64,000 bases of DNA from Candidatus Delongbacteria bacterium (GCA_041675285.1 JBAYTZ010000009.1:62001-126000); one strand, 5' to 3'; counted from the stretch's first letter, positions 32,958 through 41,750 are shown. The notes: generated by a model from the letters alone, not told the origin. A program made the numbers and translations.

Positions 32958-33320
32958 ATGGCTTACGATTCCGACAACGTCTTCGCCCGCATCCTGCGGG
33001 GCGAGATCCCCTGCCGCGCTGTCTACGAGGACGATTTCGCCCTGGCCTTCCACGATCTGCATCCCCAGGCGCCCGTCCACGTGCTGGTGATCCCCAAGGG
33101 TCCCTACACCAGCCTGGAGGACTTCAGTCGAGCGGCGCCGCCCGCGCTGCAGGCGGGTTTCCTGCGGGCCGTGGGCGAGACCGCGCGGCGGCTGGGGCTG
33201 GCGGAGGGCGGCTACCGCGTGCTGGCCAACCACGGCCGGGACGGCGGCCAGGAAGTGCCCCACTTGCACGTCCACATCTTCGGCGGACGCCCGCTGGGGC
33301 GCATGGTCCAGCCTGCCTGA
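32958..33320 (+). CDS. HIT family nucleotide hydrolase (HINT type)
   Basis: A 120-residue histidine-triad protein. DNVFARILRGEIPCRAVYED starts the domain and HLHVHIFGGR contains the catalytic HxHxH triad. The HINT branch hydrolyses adenosine phosphoramidates and lysyl-AMP-like compounds; the physiological substrate is unknown. Length matches HINT proteins. A ribosome site (GGAGAG) precedes the ATG. Confidence 0.93.
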   Translation: MAYDSDNVFARILRGEIPCRAVYEDDFALAFHDLHPQAPVHVLVIPKGPYTSLEDFSRAAPPALQAGFLRAVGETARRLGLAEGGYRVLANHGRDGGQEVPHLHVHIFGGRPLGRMVQPA

Positions 33321-33358
33321 CGGCCGGAGCCGCGGGGTTCCGGACGGGCGGATCAGGC

Positions 33359-33387
33359 TTGGCAGGGCAACATTCTTGTCCTATCTT
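33359..33387 (+). promoter_or_regulatory. Sigma70-like promoter of greA
   Basis: TTGGCA (33359-33364) and TATCTT (33382-33387) are separated by 17 bases, placing the start near 33394 and giving a leader of about 108 bases that includes the terminator hairpin at 33457. Confidence 0.65.
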
Positions 33388-33456
33388 TCCCGCCGTCGGC
33401 AGGCGGATGGCCTCCCGGCCCCGGGTGCTTCCCTGCCCGGGCGAAGAGACCCGCAC

Positions 33457-33482
33457 AAGTGGCGCCGCCGGCGCCACTTTTT
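33457..33482 (+). terminator. Terminator/attenuator in the greA leader
   Basis: AAGTGGCGCC (33457-33466) pairs perfectly with GGCGCCACTT (33470-33479) over GCC, with a TTTTT run at 33478-33482. It ends only 19 bases before the greA start, too close for a separate promoter, so greA transcription must pass it. An upstream CCCGGG...CCCGGG pair (about 33420-33441) can form another stem in the same leader. Confidence 0.85.
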
Positions 33483-33501
33483 CATGCACAAGGAGAGGCC
33501 G

Positions 33502-33984
33502 GTGAGTCAGGTCATCACGCGCAAATCCTATCTGAGGCTCCAGGGGGAGCTGAAGAACATGCGGGAAGTGGAGCAGCTGGCCATCCGCGACCGCATTTCC
33601 GCCGCGCGCGACCTGGGGGACTTGTCCGAGAATGCTGAGTATCACGCCGCGCGCGAGGAACTCAGCATGCTGATGTACAAAGTGGCCAAGCTGGAGGAGC
33701 GGCTGGCCGACTGTCGCATCGTGGACGAGGACGAGATCGACGCCTCCAGCGTGCGCGCCTTCACCGAAGTCACGCTGATGGACTTGAACCTCAAGCGCGA
33801 GGTGATCTTCAAGCTGGTGGAGCCCGAGCAGATGGACTTTGCCAGCGGCCGGATCTCCGTGGGGAGCCCAATTGCCAAGGGATTGATCGGCAAGAAGATC
33901 GGCGAGGTGGCCGAGATTGAGGTCCCCGCCGGCGTCAAGCGCTACCAGGTGCTGAAGATCGACAAGTACTTCGGGGACGCCTGA
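33502..33984 (+). CDS. greA: Transcription elongation factor GreA
   Basis: A 160-residue factor that rescues backtracked RNA polymerase by stimulating transcript cleavage. The N-terminal coiled coil holds the acidic tip DLGDLSENAEYHAAREE; the C-terminal FKBP-like domain has GSPIAKGLIGKKIGEVAEI. The GTG at 33502 is chosen because AAGGAGAGG (33490-33498) lies upstream; an in-frame ATG at 33484 overlaps that ribosome site's leader and would add six residues. Confidence 0.96.
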   Translation: MSQVITRKSYLRLQGELKNMREVEQLAIRDRISAARDLGDLSENAEYHAAREELSMLMYKVAKLEERLADCRIVDEDEIDASSVRAFTEVTLMDLNLKREVIFKLVEPEQMDFASGRISVGSPIAKGLIGKKIGEVAEIEVPAGVKRYQVLKIDKYFGDA

Positions 33985-34015
33985 GCCGCGACGCGGCCGG
34001 TCCCGGAAAGGACCC

Positions 34016-35377
34016 ATGCTCATCTCGCCTGCCCGACGCCTGCAGGGCAGCCTGCACCTGCCGGGCGACAAATCCCTCAGTCATCGCCACATCCTGCGCG
34101 CCGCCCTGGTGGAGGGGCGCAGCGGCCTGTTGAACCTGCCGGAGAGCCTGGACATCCGTGCCAGCCTGGACGCCGTGGCGGCTCTGGGTGTGGGCGTCTC
34201 CCGCGCGGACGGCCGGGTCTGGCTGGACAGCCCCGGGCTGGAGGGCTGGCGCCAGCCCACCTCCGCCATCGACTGCGGCAACAGCGGAACCACGGCGCGC
34301 CTGTTACTGGGCCTCTTGGCCGGCAGCAGCCTGGACGTGGAGCTGCGCGGCGACGAATCCCTCGCGCGCCGGCCCATGGCCCGGGTGGCCGAACCGCTGC
34401 GGCGCATGGGCGCCCGGATCGACCTGGCGGGCGACGGTCTGCCGCTGCGCGTGCGCGGCGCCCGCCTGGAGGGAATCCGCTTCGACTTGCCCGTGCCCAG
34501 TGCCCAACTGAAGAGCGCCGTCCTGCTGGCCGGCCTGCTGGCCTCCGGCGAAACCCGGGTGCGCGAATCCCTGCCCTGCCGGGACCACACGGAGCGGCTG
34601 CTGGGCTTGAATTCCGAGGTGGTGGACTTCGCCAGCCAGGGGCGCGCGGGCATCGTGCGCGAGTGGATCGTCAGCGGGCGGGACCTGCCGCGCCAGCCCT
34701 GGAGCGACATCCGTCTGCCCGCGGATCCCAGCACGGCCGCGTTCTACGTGGTGGCCACGCTGCTGCTGGACGAGGGCGAACTGGTCCTGCCCGAGTTGCT
34801 GGTCAACCCCTTCCGGCGCGACTACCTGGATGAGTTGCAGGAGTGGGGCGCTTTGCTGGAGCTGGAGGAGATCCCCGGCGAAGGCTTCTGCGGCCCCACT
34901 TTCTGCGGGCTGGAGGGCTGCAACCCCGGCGAGCAGTGCCCCATCGCCGAACCCGTGGCCAACCTGCGCGTGCGGGCCGGTCTGCCCCTGAGCGCCCGGC
35001 CGCTCTCCGGCCGCCGTCTGCCGCGCCTGATCGACGAGATTCCCGCCCTGGCCGTGGCCGCCATGCGCTCGGACACGCCCTTCGACGTCTCCGACGCGGC
35101 CGAACTGCGCCTGAAGGAGAGCGACCGCCTGCACGGGCTGGTGGAGCTGCTGCGGGCTTTCGGCGGCCAGGTGGAGGAGCGCGCCGACGGCTTCCGGCTG
35201 GAGGCGCCCGCGGTCATCCGCGCGGCCCGGTACGACGCGCGCGGGGATCATCGGCTGGCCATGGCCGCCGCCGTGCTGGCGCTGGCCGCCGACGGCGAGA
35301 GCGAGATCCTGGGACTGGAGTCCGCCGCCGTCAGCCATCCCGCCTTTCTCGAGGATCTGCGAACCCTGCTGGATTGA
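34016..35377 (+). CDS. aroA: 3-phosphoshikimate 1-carboxyvinyltransferase (EPSP synthase)
   Basis: A 453-residue enzyme that adds the enolpyruvyl group of PEP to shikimate 3-phosphate. LPGDKSLSHRHILRAAL holds the substrate lysine, DCGNSGTTARLLLGLLAG the conserved glycine loop, PVPSAQLKSAVLLAGL and RLKESDRLHGLVE the second-domain motifs, and DARGDHRLAMAAAVLALAA the C-terminal catalytic Asp/His/Arg. A cysteine-rich insert (FCGPTFCGLEGCNPGEQC, residues about 290-310) is unusual. First of four shikimate genes here. Confidence 0.95.
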   Translation: MLISPARRLQGSLHLPGDKSLSHRHILRAALVEGRSGLLNLPESLDIRASLDAVAALGVGVSRADGRVWLDSPGLEGWRQPTSAIDCGNSGTTARLLLGLLAGSSLDVELRGDESLARRPMARVAEPLRRMGARIDLAGDGLPLRVRGARLEGIRFDLPVPSAQLKSAVLLAGLLASGETRVRESLPCRDHTERLLGLNSEVVDFASQGRAGIVREWIVSGRDLPRQPWSDIRLPADPSTAAFYVVATLLLDEGELVLPELLVNPFRRDYLDELQEWGALLELEEIPGEGFCGPTFCGLEGCNPGEQCPIAEPVANLRVRAGLPLSARPLSGRRLPRLIDEIPALAVAAMRSDTPFDVSDAAELRLKESDRLHGLVELLRAFGGQVEERADGFRLEAPAVIRAARYDARGDHRLAMAAAVLALAADGESEILGLESAAVSHPAFLEDLRTLLD

Positions 35378-35416
35378 ATCCCTGGCGGGCCGGTCCCGCG
35401 TTGGAGGATCGCCCTC

Positions 35417-36322
35417 ATGCCCGAGTACTTTCCCCGTCCGGTCTCCCCCCCGACGCAGCTGCGAGGCCCGCTCCGCGTGGGCCTGATCGGGCGCCGGCTG
35501 CAGGGAAGCCTCTCGCCCTTCCTGCACCGCCGTGCCGCCGAGCTGGCCGGAGTGGAGCTGCAGTTCGAACTGGTGGAACTGGCTGAAGCGTCGGAACTCC
35601 CCGGCGCGCTGCGCCGCCTGCACCAGGAGCGCTGGCAGGGCTTCTCCGTCACCATGCCCTGGAAGACCCGGGTGGGCGACCACCTGCTGGGTCAGAGCCC
35701 GGACGCCATCTCCATCGGCGGGGTCAACCTGCTGCTGCGGGCGGACGAGGGCTGGATCGGCGAGAACAGCGACGCCGAGGGCTTCCTGCGTCCGCTGGCC
35801 CGGCGCCGGCTGGCCTTCCGGCGCGTGCTGGTGGTGGGCACGGGCGGGGCCGCGCGGGCCGTGCTGCACGTGCTGGCCTCCATGCCCTTCGTGGAGGAAG
35901 TCTGGGTGCGCGGCCGGCGACGGGAAGCCGCCCAACTGCTGGTGGACGAATTCGGGCTGGAGCCGCGCCGCTGGCACGCCCTGGGCTGGGAGGATTCGCT
36001 GCCCGGGAGGGCCGACCTGCTGGTGAACGCCACGCCGCTGGGCACGGCGGGTCTGTTTCCGGACGAATTGCCCTGCCCGGTGGAGTGGATCCAGCCGGAC
36101 TCCACCTGCTACGACCTGGTCTACCAACCGCGCGCGACGCCGTTTGTGCGCGCGGCCCGGGAACGCGGCGCCGGGGTGGTGGAGGGCCTGGAGATGCTGA
36201 CGGCCCAGGCCCGGCGGGCCTTCGAGGCCTGGACGGGCCGGCCCTTTGCCGAAGACGTGCTCTGGCGGGAGTTGGAATTGGATCCGGCCGGCGCGCCGCG
36301 CCCGGACGCTGCGCATGCTTGA
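35417..36322 (+). CDS. aroE: Shikimate dehydrogenase
   Basis: A 301-residue NADPH-dependent reductase of 3-dehydroshikimate. LIGRRLQGSLSPFLHRRA replaces the usual His-Ser with Gln-Gly but keeps SLSP. Catalytic Lys83 lies in FSVTMPWKTRV, Asn104 in GGVN and Asp119 in GENSDAEGF, matching the conserved Lys/Asn/Asp set. The Rossmann motif VLVVGTGGAARAVLH is intact, and VNATPLGTAG and C-terminal GLEMLTAQARRAFEAWTG are typical. The N-terminus is longer than average. aroC follows after 198 bases with no clear signal. Confidence 0.93.
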   Translation: MPEYFPRPVSPPTQLRGPLRVGLIGRRLQGSLSPFLHRRAAELAGVELQFELVELAEASELPGALRRLHQERWQGFSVTMPWKTRVGDHLLGQSPDAISIGGVNLLLRADEGWIGENSDAEGFLRPLARRRLAFRRVLVVGTGGAARAVLHVLASMPFVEEVWVRGRRREAAQLLVDEFGLEPRRWHALGWEDSLPGRADLLVNATPLGTAGLFPDELPCPVEWIQPDSTCYDLVYQPRATPFVRAARERGAGVVEGLEMLTAQARRAFEAWTGRPFAEDVLWRELELDPAGAPRPDAAHA

Positions 36323-36520
36323 GTTCATGCCCAAGGATCTGGACGGCCGCGATTCGCACGTGCGACCCTCGGCCCCGAGTGCCCGGGGTTTCAGACTGTG
36401 TTTCCTGTTCGGCGCGGAACCGGTGCTTCATACGGGATCTTTTGAGCCTGCCTGGCGTGCCCCGGGTGGGTGGGGGGTGGTGGGAGGGAATCCCGCCAAA
36501 TCAGAAAACAGGCAAGCTTC

Positions 36521-37711
36521 ATGAAGTGGCTTTCCGCCGGCGAATCCCACGGTCCCGCCATGGGCATCATCCTGGAAGGACTTCCCGCCGGTCTGCCGCT
36601 GGGCGCGGCCCGCATCGATCATGAGCTGCACCGCCGCCAGCAGGGCCACGGCCGGGGTGGCCGGATGGCCATCGAGCAGGATCAGGTGGAGATCCTGGCC
36701 GGCCTGCGGCACGGCCTGACCTTGGGCAGCCCCCTGCACCTGCTGGTGCGCAACCGCGACCACGCCAACTGGGCCCAGGCCATGCAGGCCGAACCCGTGG
36801 ACGGCCCGGGCGCCGGCGTGGAGGTGCGGGTGCCCCGACCCGGGCACGCCGACCTGCCCGGCGCGCTGAAGTACGGCCACCGCGACCTGCGTAACGTGCT
36901 GGAGCGGGCCAGCGCGCGCGAGACTGTCAACCGCGTCCTGGCCGGCGCCGTGGCCCTCCAGCTGTTGGAGCCCATGGGCATCTGCGTGGCGGGCTTCGTG
37001 CACGCGCTGGGCGGAGTGGTGGCTGGGGCGCGGCCCGGGTTCGAGGAGGATCCGCGCGAGCTGGTCCGCCGGGCGGACGCCAGCCCGGTGCGCTGCCTGG
37101 ACCCCGACGCGGAGGCGGAGATGATCCGCGTCATCGATGCCGCCCACGCGGCGGGCGACACCCTGGGCGGAGTGGTGGAGCTGCGCGCGACGGGCCTGCC
37201 GGCCGGCCTGGGCAGCCACGTGCACTGGGAGCGCCGGCTGGACGGCCGACTAGGCGCGGCCCTGCTCAGCCTGCCCGCGGTGAAGGGCCTGGAACTGGGG
37301 GATGCCTTCGCCCAGTCCGCCCTGGGTGGGCAGGCGGCGCTGGATCCCCTGCGGCCCGCGGCCGGGACGCCGCCGCTTTCCCGGCAGGGTAACCGGCACG
37401 GCGGTTTGGATGGCGGGATGAGCACGGGGGAGACCCTCTGGCTGCGCCTGGCCATGAAACCCCTGTCCACGTTGCGTCGCCCGCTGCCCAGCGTCAACCT
37501 GACCAGCCTCGAAGCCTGTTCGGCCCACCGCGAGCGCAGCGACGTCTGCGCCCTGCCCGCCCTGGCGGTGGTGGCCGAGCACGTCCTGGCCTGGGAGCTG
37601 GCCCGAGCCGTGCTGGAGACCTTCGGCGCGGACACGTGGGAGGAAACCCAGCACCGCTACGCCCGCCGCGACGAGCGCTGGGAGCGCATCCTCGGACCGG
37701 GCACATGCTGA
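36521..37711 (+). CDS. aroC: Chorismate synthase
   Basis: A 396-residue FMN-dependent lyase making chorismate from EPSP. SAGESHGPAMGIILEGLPAG is the N-terminal signature; RPGHADLPGALKYGHRDLRNVLERAS is shown here by GHADLPGALKYGHRD and ERASARETVNR; QGNRHGGLDGGMSTGE and PLPSVNL are C-terminal marks. The ATG at 36521 is chosen because MKWLSAGESHG matches the family start; an earlier in-frame ATG (36470) lies in low-complexity G-rich sequence. It overlaps aroK by 7 bases. Confidence 0.96.
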   Translation: MKWLSAGESHGPAMGIILEGLPAGLPLGAARIDHELHRRQQGHGRGGRMAIEQDQVEILAGLRHGLTLGSPLHLLVRNRDHANWAQAMQAEPVDGPGAGVEVRVPRPGHADLPGALKYGHRDLRNVLERASARETVNRVLAGAVALQLLEPMGICVAGFVHALGGVVAGARPGFEEDPRELVRRADASPVRCLDPDAEAEMIRVIDAAHAAGDTLGGVVELRATGLPAGLGSHVHWERRLDGRLGAALLSLPAVKGLELGDAFAQSALGGQAALDPLRPAAGTPPLSRQGNRHGGLDGGMSTGETLWLRLAMKPLSTLRRPLPSVNLTSLEACSAHRERSDVCALPALAVVAEHVLAWELARAVLETFGADTWEETQHRYARRDERWERILGPGTC

Positions 37712-38241
37712 TCACGCTGGTGGGCTTCATGGCCTGCGGAAAGTCCACCCTGGGGCCCCTAATGGCCCTCTGCCTGAACCAGCCCTTCCGTGACCTGGAC
37801 GCGTGCGTGGAGGCCCGCGCGGGCCGGAGCCTAGCCTGGCTCTTCGAACAAGAAGGAGAGGAGGGCTTCCGCCGCCTGGAACGCAGCGCCTGGCACGAGC
37901 AGGTCCGCGAATTCTCCGGCGTGCTGGCCGTGGGCGGCGGCCTGCCCTGTCAGCCGGGCGGCGTGGAGGAACTGCGCGCCGCCGGTCCGGTCCTCTTCCT
38001 GGACCCGCCGCTGGACCTGCTGCTGGCCCGCCTCCAGGGGGATCGACAGCGGCCCCTGGTGACCGCCCTGCCGGAGGAGCGGCGCGCGTCGGCGCTGCGC
38101 GAACTCTGGGTCCACCGCCGGGATTTCTACCTCCAGGCGGGACGGCGGGTGGAGCTGCCGGCCGGCGAGGATCTGCCCCGGCAGCTGGACCGGCTGCTGG
38201 ACGCGCTGGGTGAGGAGCAAACCGTGAGGGGTGGCCGCTGA
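37705..38241 (+). CDS. aroK: Shikimate kinase
   Basis: A 178-residue P-loop kinase phosphorylating shikimate. ITLVGFMACGKSTLGPL is the Walker A region; FRDLDACVEARAGRSLAWLF holds the substrate-binding Asp; VLAVGGGLPCQPG is the conserved glycine motif. Length is normal. It starts inside the end of aroC and its TGA overlaps the next start as TGATG. Earlier in-frame starts are inside aroC. Confidence 0.95.
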   Translation: MLITLVGFMACGKSTLGPLMALCLNQPFRDLDACVEARAGRSLAWLFEQEGEEGFRRLERSAWHEQVREFSGVLAVGGGLPCQPGGVEELRAAGPVLFLDPPLDLLLARLQGDRQRPLVTALPEERRASALRELWVHRRDFYLQAGRRVELPAGEDLPRQLDRLLDALGEEQTVRGGR

Positions 38242-39167
38242 TGAGCATCCGCTACTGCATGCTCGATTTTCGCATCCGGCGCCAGAGTGAGGTGACGGTC
38301 AGCGCCCTCAGCCCGGCCCTGCTCTACGGCGACAGCCTCTTCGAGACGTTGCCCGTGGTGGAGACCGTGCCCGTCTTCCTGGGCGCGCACCTGGAGCGGC
38401 TGAACTTCAGCGCCGCGGCCCTGGGCTACGCCACGCGTCTCAAGGAAGGGCGCATGCGCGTGGCCATCGACAACCTGCTCACCGGCAACCTGCTGGAGCA
38501 CGGCCGACTGCGCATCACGCTTTTCCGCGGCCACGGCCTGCCGGGCTCCAGCCAGGAGCTGCAGGCGGACCACGACCTGGTGCCGGTCAGCGCGGAGCAG
38601 GCGCCACCCGAACACGTGCTGATCCAGGTGGCCGGGCTGGAGGACCGCGCGCCCTGCGCCGCCGGCCTGGCCCGGGTCAACAACCGCCACCTGGATCCGC
38701 TGGCGCGCCACAAGACGGGCAACCGGCTCTTCTACCGTCTGTTCCGCCACTGGGACCCCGGGGGCTCGGTGGAGAGCCACCTCTGGCTCCATCCCCATCA
38801 GCCGGACGACCGCGAGGTGCTGGTGGCCGACGAGCAGGACCGCCTGCTGGAAGGCACGGTGAGCAATCTGTTCCTGGTGCTGGAAGGGCGGGTGGTCACG
38901 CCGCCGCGCGAGCTGGGGATTCTGCCGGGGATCATCCGCGGGCGCGTGCTGGCCAACGGGCGGCTGCCCGTGCGGGCCGACGTGCTCAAGGTCGAGGATC
39001 TGGAGCGGGCGGAGGAGGCCTTTCTGACCAACAGCGTGGTGGGCGTGCGGCCGCTGACCCGCATCGGGGCCCGGGACTTCGACGACGTGCCCGGGCCGCT
39101 GACGCGCCGCGTGATGGCCGCCCTGGAGGATCAGATCCTCCGGGACATCGCCCCGCTGCTGCCCTAG
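38241..39167 (+). CDS. pabC: Class IV aminotransferase, probable aminodeoxychorismate lyase
   Basis: A 308-residue fold-type IV PLP enzyme. ALLYGDSLFETLPVVETVPVFL is the N-terminal motif, the PLP lysine is Lys158 in LARHKTGNRLFY, and LLEGTVSNLFLVLEGRVVTPP contains the conserved Glu204. Fold-type IV includes branched-chain and D-amino-acid aminotransferases and 4-amino-4-deoxychorismate lyase (PabC, folate synthesis). Coupling to aroK and aroC, whose product is chorismate, favours PabC, but no pabA or pabB is nearby, so the substrate is inferred. Ends 4 bases from the convergent small gene. Confidence 0.75.
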   Translation: MSIRYCMLDFRIRRQSEVTVSALSPALLYGDSLFETLPVVETVPVFLGAHLERLNFSAAALGYATRLKEGRMRVAIDNLLTGNLLEHGRLRITLFRGHGLPGSSQELQADHDLVPVSAEQAPPEHVLIQVAGLEDRAPCAAGLARVNNRHLDPLARHKTGNRLFYRLFRHWDPGGSVESHLWLHPHQPDDREVLVADEQDRLLEGTVSNLFLVLEGRVVTPPRELGILPGIIRGRVLANGRLPVRADVLKVEDLERAEEAFLTNSVVGVRPLTRIGARDFDDVPGPLTRRVMAALEDQILRDIAPLLP

Positions 39168-39171
39168 GAAC

Positions 39172-39381
39172 TCAGGCCTGGCGCGGGCTGACGCGGGCCT
39201 TGACCCGCGGCCGGATGACTTCCGGCGGCATCAGGTGCAGCGTGCTGCGGGCCGCCCGGTCGCAGAGGTAGCCGATCACGGCCAGGAGTTCCTCCCGGTC
39301 CATGTCTTCCAGCCGCAGGTTCCAGAGCGTGGAATTGCGGATACGGTTCCTGTATTGGGCGAATTCGTCAGGGATTCTCAC
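39172..39381 (-). CDS. 69-residue protein of unknown function
   Basis: A small protein starting MRIPDEFAQYRNRIRNSTLW and ending in a basic tail. A GTG start at 39381 is preceded by a strong GGAGG on the minus strand (about 39385-39390), which argues that it is real. The sequence is charged and helical (DMDREELLAVIGYLCDRAAR) with no known motif. It lies downstream of glgB on the same strand and could be cotranscribed. Confidence 0.6.
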   Translation of the reverse strand: MRIPDEFAQYRNRIRNSTLWNLRLEDMDREELLAVIGYLCDRAARSTLHLMPPEVIRPRVKARVSPRQA

Positions 39382-39459
39382 GGGGACCTCCAGGGGCTGC
39401 TACCTGCCCTTGGAGATCGGCAACCCGGCCCACCGACTTCAGCCCGGGGCCGGCATTCC

Positions 39460-39486
39460 CCGCGGAAAAATGCCGAATTTCCGCGG
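39460..39486. other. Stem-loop between glgB and the 69-residue gene
   Basis: CCGCGGAAA (39460-39468) pairs with TTTCCGCGG (39478-39486) over a 9-base loop. On the minus strand it lies 10 bases after the glgB stop without a trailing T-run, so it may stabilise the glgB mRNA rather than terminate it. Confidence 0.4.
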
Positions 39487-39495
39487 CGGGGTGGC

Positions 39496-41670
39496 TCAGG
39501 CCTCCAACTCGCGCCGGAACAGCAACAGCCCCAGCGGCGGCAGCGTGAGCAGCAGGCTGTGCTCGCGGCCGTCCCAGCCCACCGGCTGGCTGTCCGCGGC
39601 CCCGGAATTGCCCAGATTGGCGCCGCCGAAACAGGCCGCGTCGCTGTTGAGCAGCTCCAGCCAGCGGCCCGCAGCCGGCACTCCCACCCGGTAGCCCGGC
39701 CGGGGCACGGGCGTGGCGTTGGCCACCACCAGCACGTCATCCTCCGGCCGCCGGCCTTTGCGCAGGAAGCTGAACACGCTGTGCTCGGCGTCGTGCACGT
39801 TGACCCATTCGAAGCCTGCGGACTGGAAGTCCAGCTCGTGCAGCGCCGGTTCGGTGGTTAGCAGGCGGTTCAGCTCGCGCACCAGCTGCTGCAGGCCGGC
39901 GTGTCCCGGATCCGCCAAGGCCGGCCAGTCCAGCTGGGCGGCGGAATCCCACTCCGCCAGCTGGCCCCACTCGCAGCCCATGAACAGCAGCTTGCGTCCC
40001 GGGTGGCACCAGAGCCAGCCCAGCAGCAGGCGCAGGTTGGCCCGCTGCTGCCAGGGATCGCCGGGCATCTTGCCCAGCAGGCTGCCCTTGCCGTGCACGA
40101 CCTCGTCGTGGCTGAGCACCAGCACGAAGTTCTCGTGCCAGGCGTACACCAGGGAGAAGGTGAGCAGGTTGTGATGCCAGCGCCGGTGGACGGGATCCAG
40201 CTCGAAGTAGCTCAGGGTGTCGTTCATCCAGCCCATGTTCCACTTCAGGTTGAAGCCCAGCCCGCCCAGGTGGACGGGGCGACTGACCATGGGCCAGCTG
40301 GTGCTCTCCTCGGCGATGGACAACAGGCCCGGGAAGCGGGCGAACAACAGCTGGTTCAGCTGCTGGAGGAACTCGATGGCCTCCAGGTTCTCGCGTCCGC
40401 CGTGGCGGTTGGGCACCCAGGCCCCGTCGCGCCGGCTGTAGTCCAGATAGAGCATGGAGGCCACGGCGTCGATGCGCAGGCCGTCGGCGTGGAACTCCTC
40501 CACCCAGTAGAGCGCGTTGGCCAAGAGGAAATTGCGCACCTCGCGGCGCCCGAAGTTGAAGACCAGCGTGCCCCAGTCCGGGTGCTCGCCCTGGCGCGGA
40601 TCCGCATGCTCGTAGAGCGCCGTGCCGTCCAGCCGGGCCAGGCCGTGGCCGTCCTTGGGAAAATGCGCGGGCACCCAGTCCAGGATCACGCCCAGCCCGG
40701 CCTGGTGCAGGCGGTCCACGAAGGCCCGGAAGTCGTGCGGCGAGCCGTGGCGGGCGGTGGGCGCGAAGTAGCCCAGCACCTGATAACCCCACGAGGCGTC
40801 CAGCGGATGTTCCATCACGGGCAGCAGCTCGACGTGCGTGAAGCCTTGCTCGAGCAGGTAGGGGATCAGCTGATCGGCCAGTTCGGCCCAGCTGTGGAAG
40901 GGTCGCGAATCCCAGGGTTTGCGCCAGGAACCCGTGTGCAGCTCGTAGACGCTCAACGGTCGCTCCAGCTGGGGCTGCTCCTGGCGGGCGGCCATCCAGG
41001 TCGCGTCGGCCCAGGCATAGGGGCTGGAGTCCGGCACCACGGAAGCCGTGCCCGGCCGCAGCTCGGCCTGGCGGCCCAGCGGATCGGCCTTCAACACGAC
41101 CGCGCCCGCGGCGGTCAGCAGCTCGTACTTGTAGCGCTCGCCCGCAGCCAGCCCCGGCACGAAGAGCTCCCAAACGCCGCTGGTCCCGCGGTTGCGGCAG
41201 GGGTGCCGGCGGCCGTCCCACTGATTGAAGTCGCCCACCACCGAGACCCGCTTGGCCCCGGGCGCCCAGATGGCGAAGTGCACGCCCGTCACGCCCTCCA
41301 CGTCGCGCACGCGCGCGCCCAGGACCTTCCACAATTCCTGATGGCTGCCCTCGTGGATCAGGTGCAGGTCCAACTCGCCCAACAGCGGCGGGAAGACCCA
41401 GGCGCAGCCTTCTTCCCAGGCGGCTCCGCTCTCGTGCAGGCAGGAGAGGAGGATCTCGGCGGGCGCCGGCCGGCGCTCCAGCAGGAGTTCGAACAGGCCG
41501 GGCTTGACCTGCTCCAGCACGCGCAGCGGCTCGCCGGGCAACTGGAGCTGCACGCGCCGACCCTCCGGCAGCCAGGCCCGCAGGCGCCAGCCCGGTCCCT
41601 CGGGATGCAGACCCAGGAACTCGAAGGGATCGTGGTGCCGGCCCTGGGCCAGCCGCGTGTAGGCGTCCAT
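39496..41670 (-). CDS. glgB: 1,4-alpha-glucan branching enzyme
   Basis: A 724-residue GH13 enzyme that makes alpha-1,6 branches in glycogen. An N-terminal CBM48-type domain (HFAIWAPGAKRVSVVGDFNQW) precedes the barrel. ELLPVMEHPLDASWGYQ, DWVPAHFPKDGHGLARLDGT and GLRIDAVASMLYLDYSR (nucleophile Asp401) follow, then IAEESTSW (acid/base Glu454) and VLSHDEVVHGKGSLL. The ATG at 41670 (MDAYTRLAQG) follows GGAG; longer in-frame starts run through the tRNA-Ala gene and are rejected. No other glycogen gene is in the window. Confidence 0.95.
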   Translation of the reverse strand: MDAYTRLAQGRHHDPFEFLGLHPEGPGWRLRAWLPEGRRVQLQLPGEPLRVLEQVKPGLFELLLERRPAPAEILLSCLHESGAAWEEGCAWVFPPLLGELDLHLIHEGSHQELWKVLGARVRDVEGVTGVHFAIWAPGAKRVSVVGDFNQWDGRRHPCRNRGTSGVWELFVPGLAAGERYKYELLTAAGAVVLKADPLGRQAELRPGTASVVPDSSPYAWADATWMAARQEQPQLERPLSVYELHTGSWRKPWDSRPFHSWAELADQLIPYLLEQGFTHVELLPVMEHPLDASWGYQVLGYFAPTARHGSPHDFRAFVDRLHQAGLGVILDWVPAHFPKDGHGLARLDGTALYEHADPRQGEHPDWGTLVFNFGRREVRNFLLANALYWVEEFHADGLRIDAVASMLYLDYSRRDGAWVPNRHGGRENLEAIEFLQQLNQLLFARFPGLLSIAEESTSWPMVSRPVHLGGLGFNLKWNMGWMNDTLSYFELDPVHRRWHHNLLTFSLVYAWHENFVLVLSHDEVVHGKGSLLGKMPGDPWQQRANLRLLLGWLWCHPGRKLLFMGCEWGQLAEWDSAAQLDWPALADPGHAGLQQLVRELNRLLTTEPALHELDFQSAGFEWVNVHDAEHSVFSFLRKGRRPEDDVLVVANATPVPRPGYRVGVPAAGRWLELLNSDAACFGGANLGNSGAADSQPVGWDGREHSLLLTLPPLGLLLFRRELEA

Positions 41671-41722
41671 GTCAACTCCACAGGGATTGGCGGGAGGTCG
41701 GGCGGCCGCGGACCGGCCGATC

Positions 41723-41750
41723 AAAAAGAAGGCCCAGGTCGACCTGGGCC
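41723..41750 (-). terminator. Terminator of tRNA-Ala
   Basis: The palindrome GGCCCAGG-TCGA-CCTGGGCC (41750-41731) is followed on the minus strand by TTCTTTTTGA. It separates tRNA-Ala from glgB. Confidence 0.85.

Noticed and set aside
36315..36524. 69-codon frame bridging aroE and aroC, with an ATGA-type overlap at the aroC start
   Set aside because: The overlap geometry is attractive, but there is no ribosome site, the second half is G-rich low-complexity sequence (GGWGVVGGNPAKSENRQ) with poor codon bias, and it resembles nothing known. Treated as intergenic.
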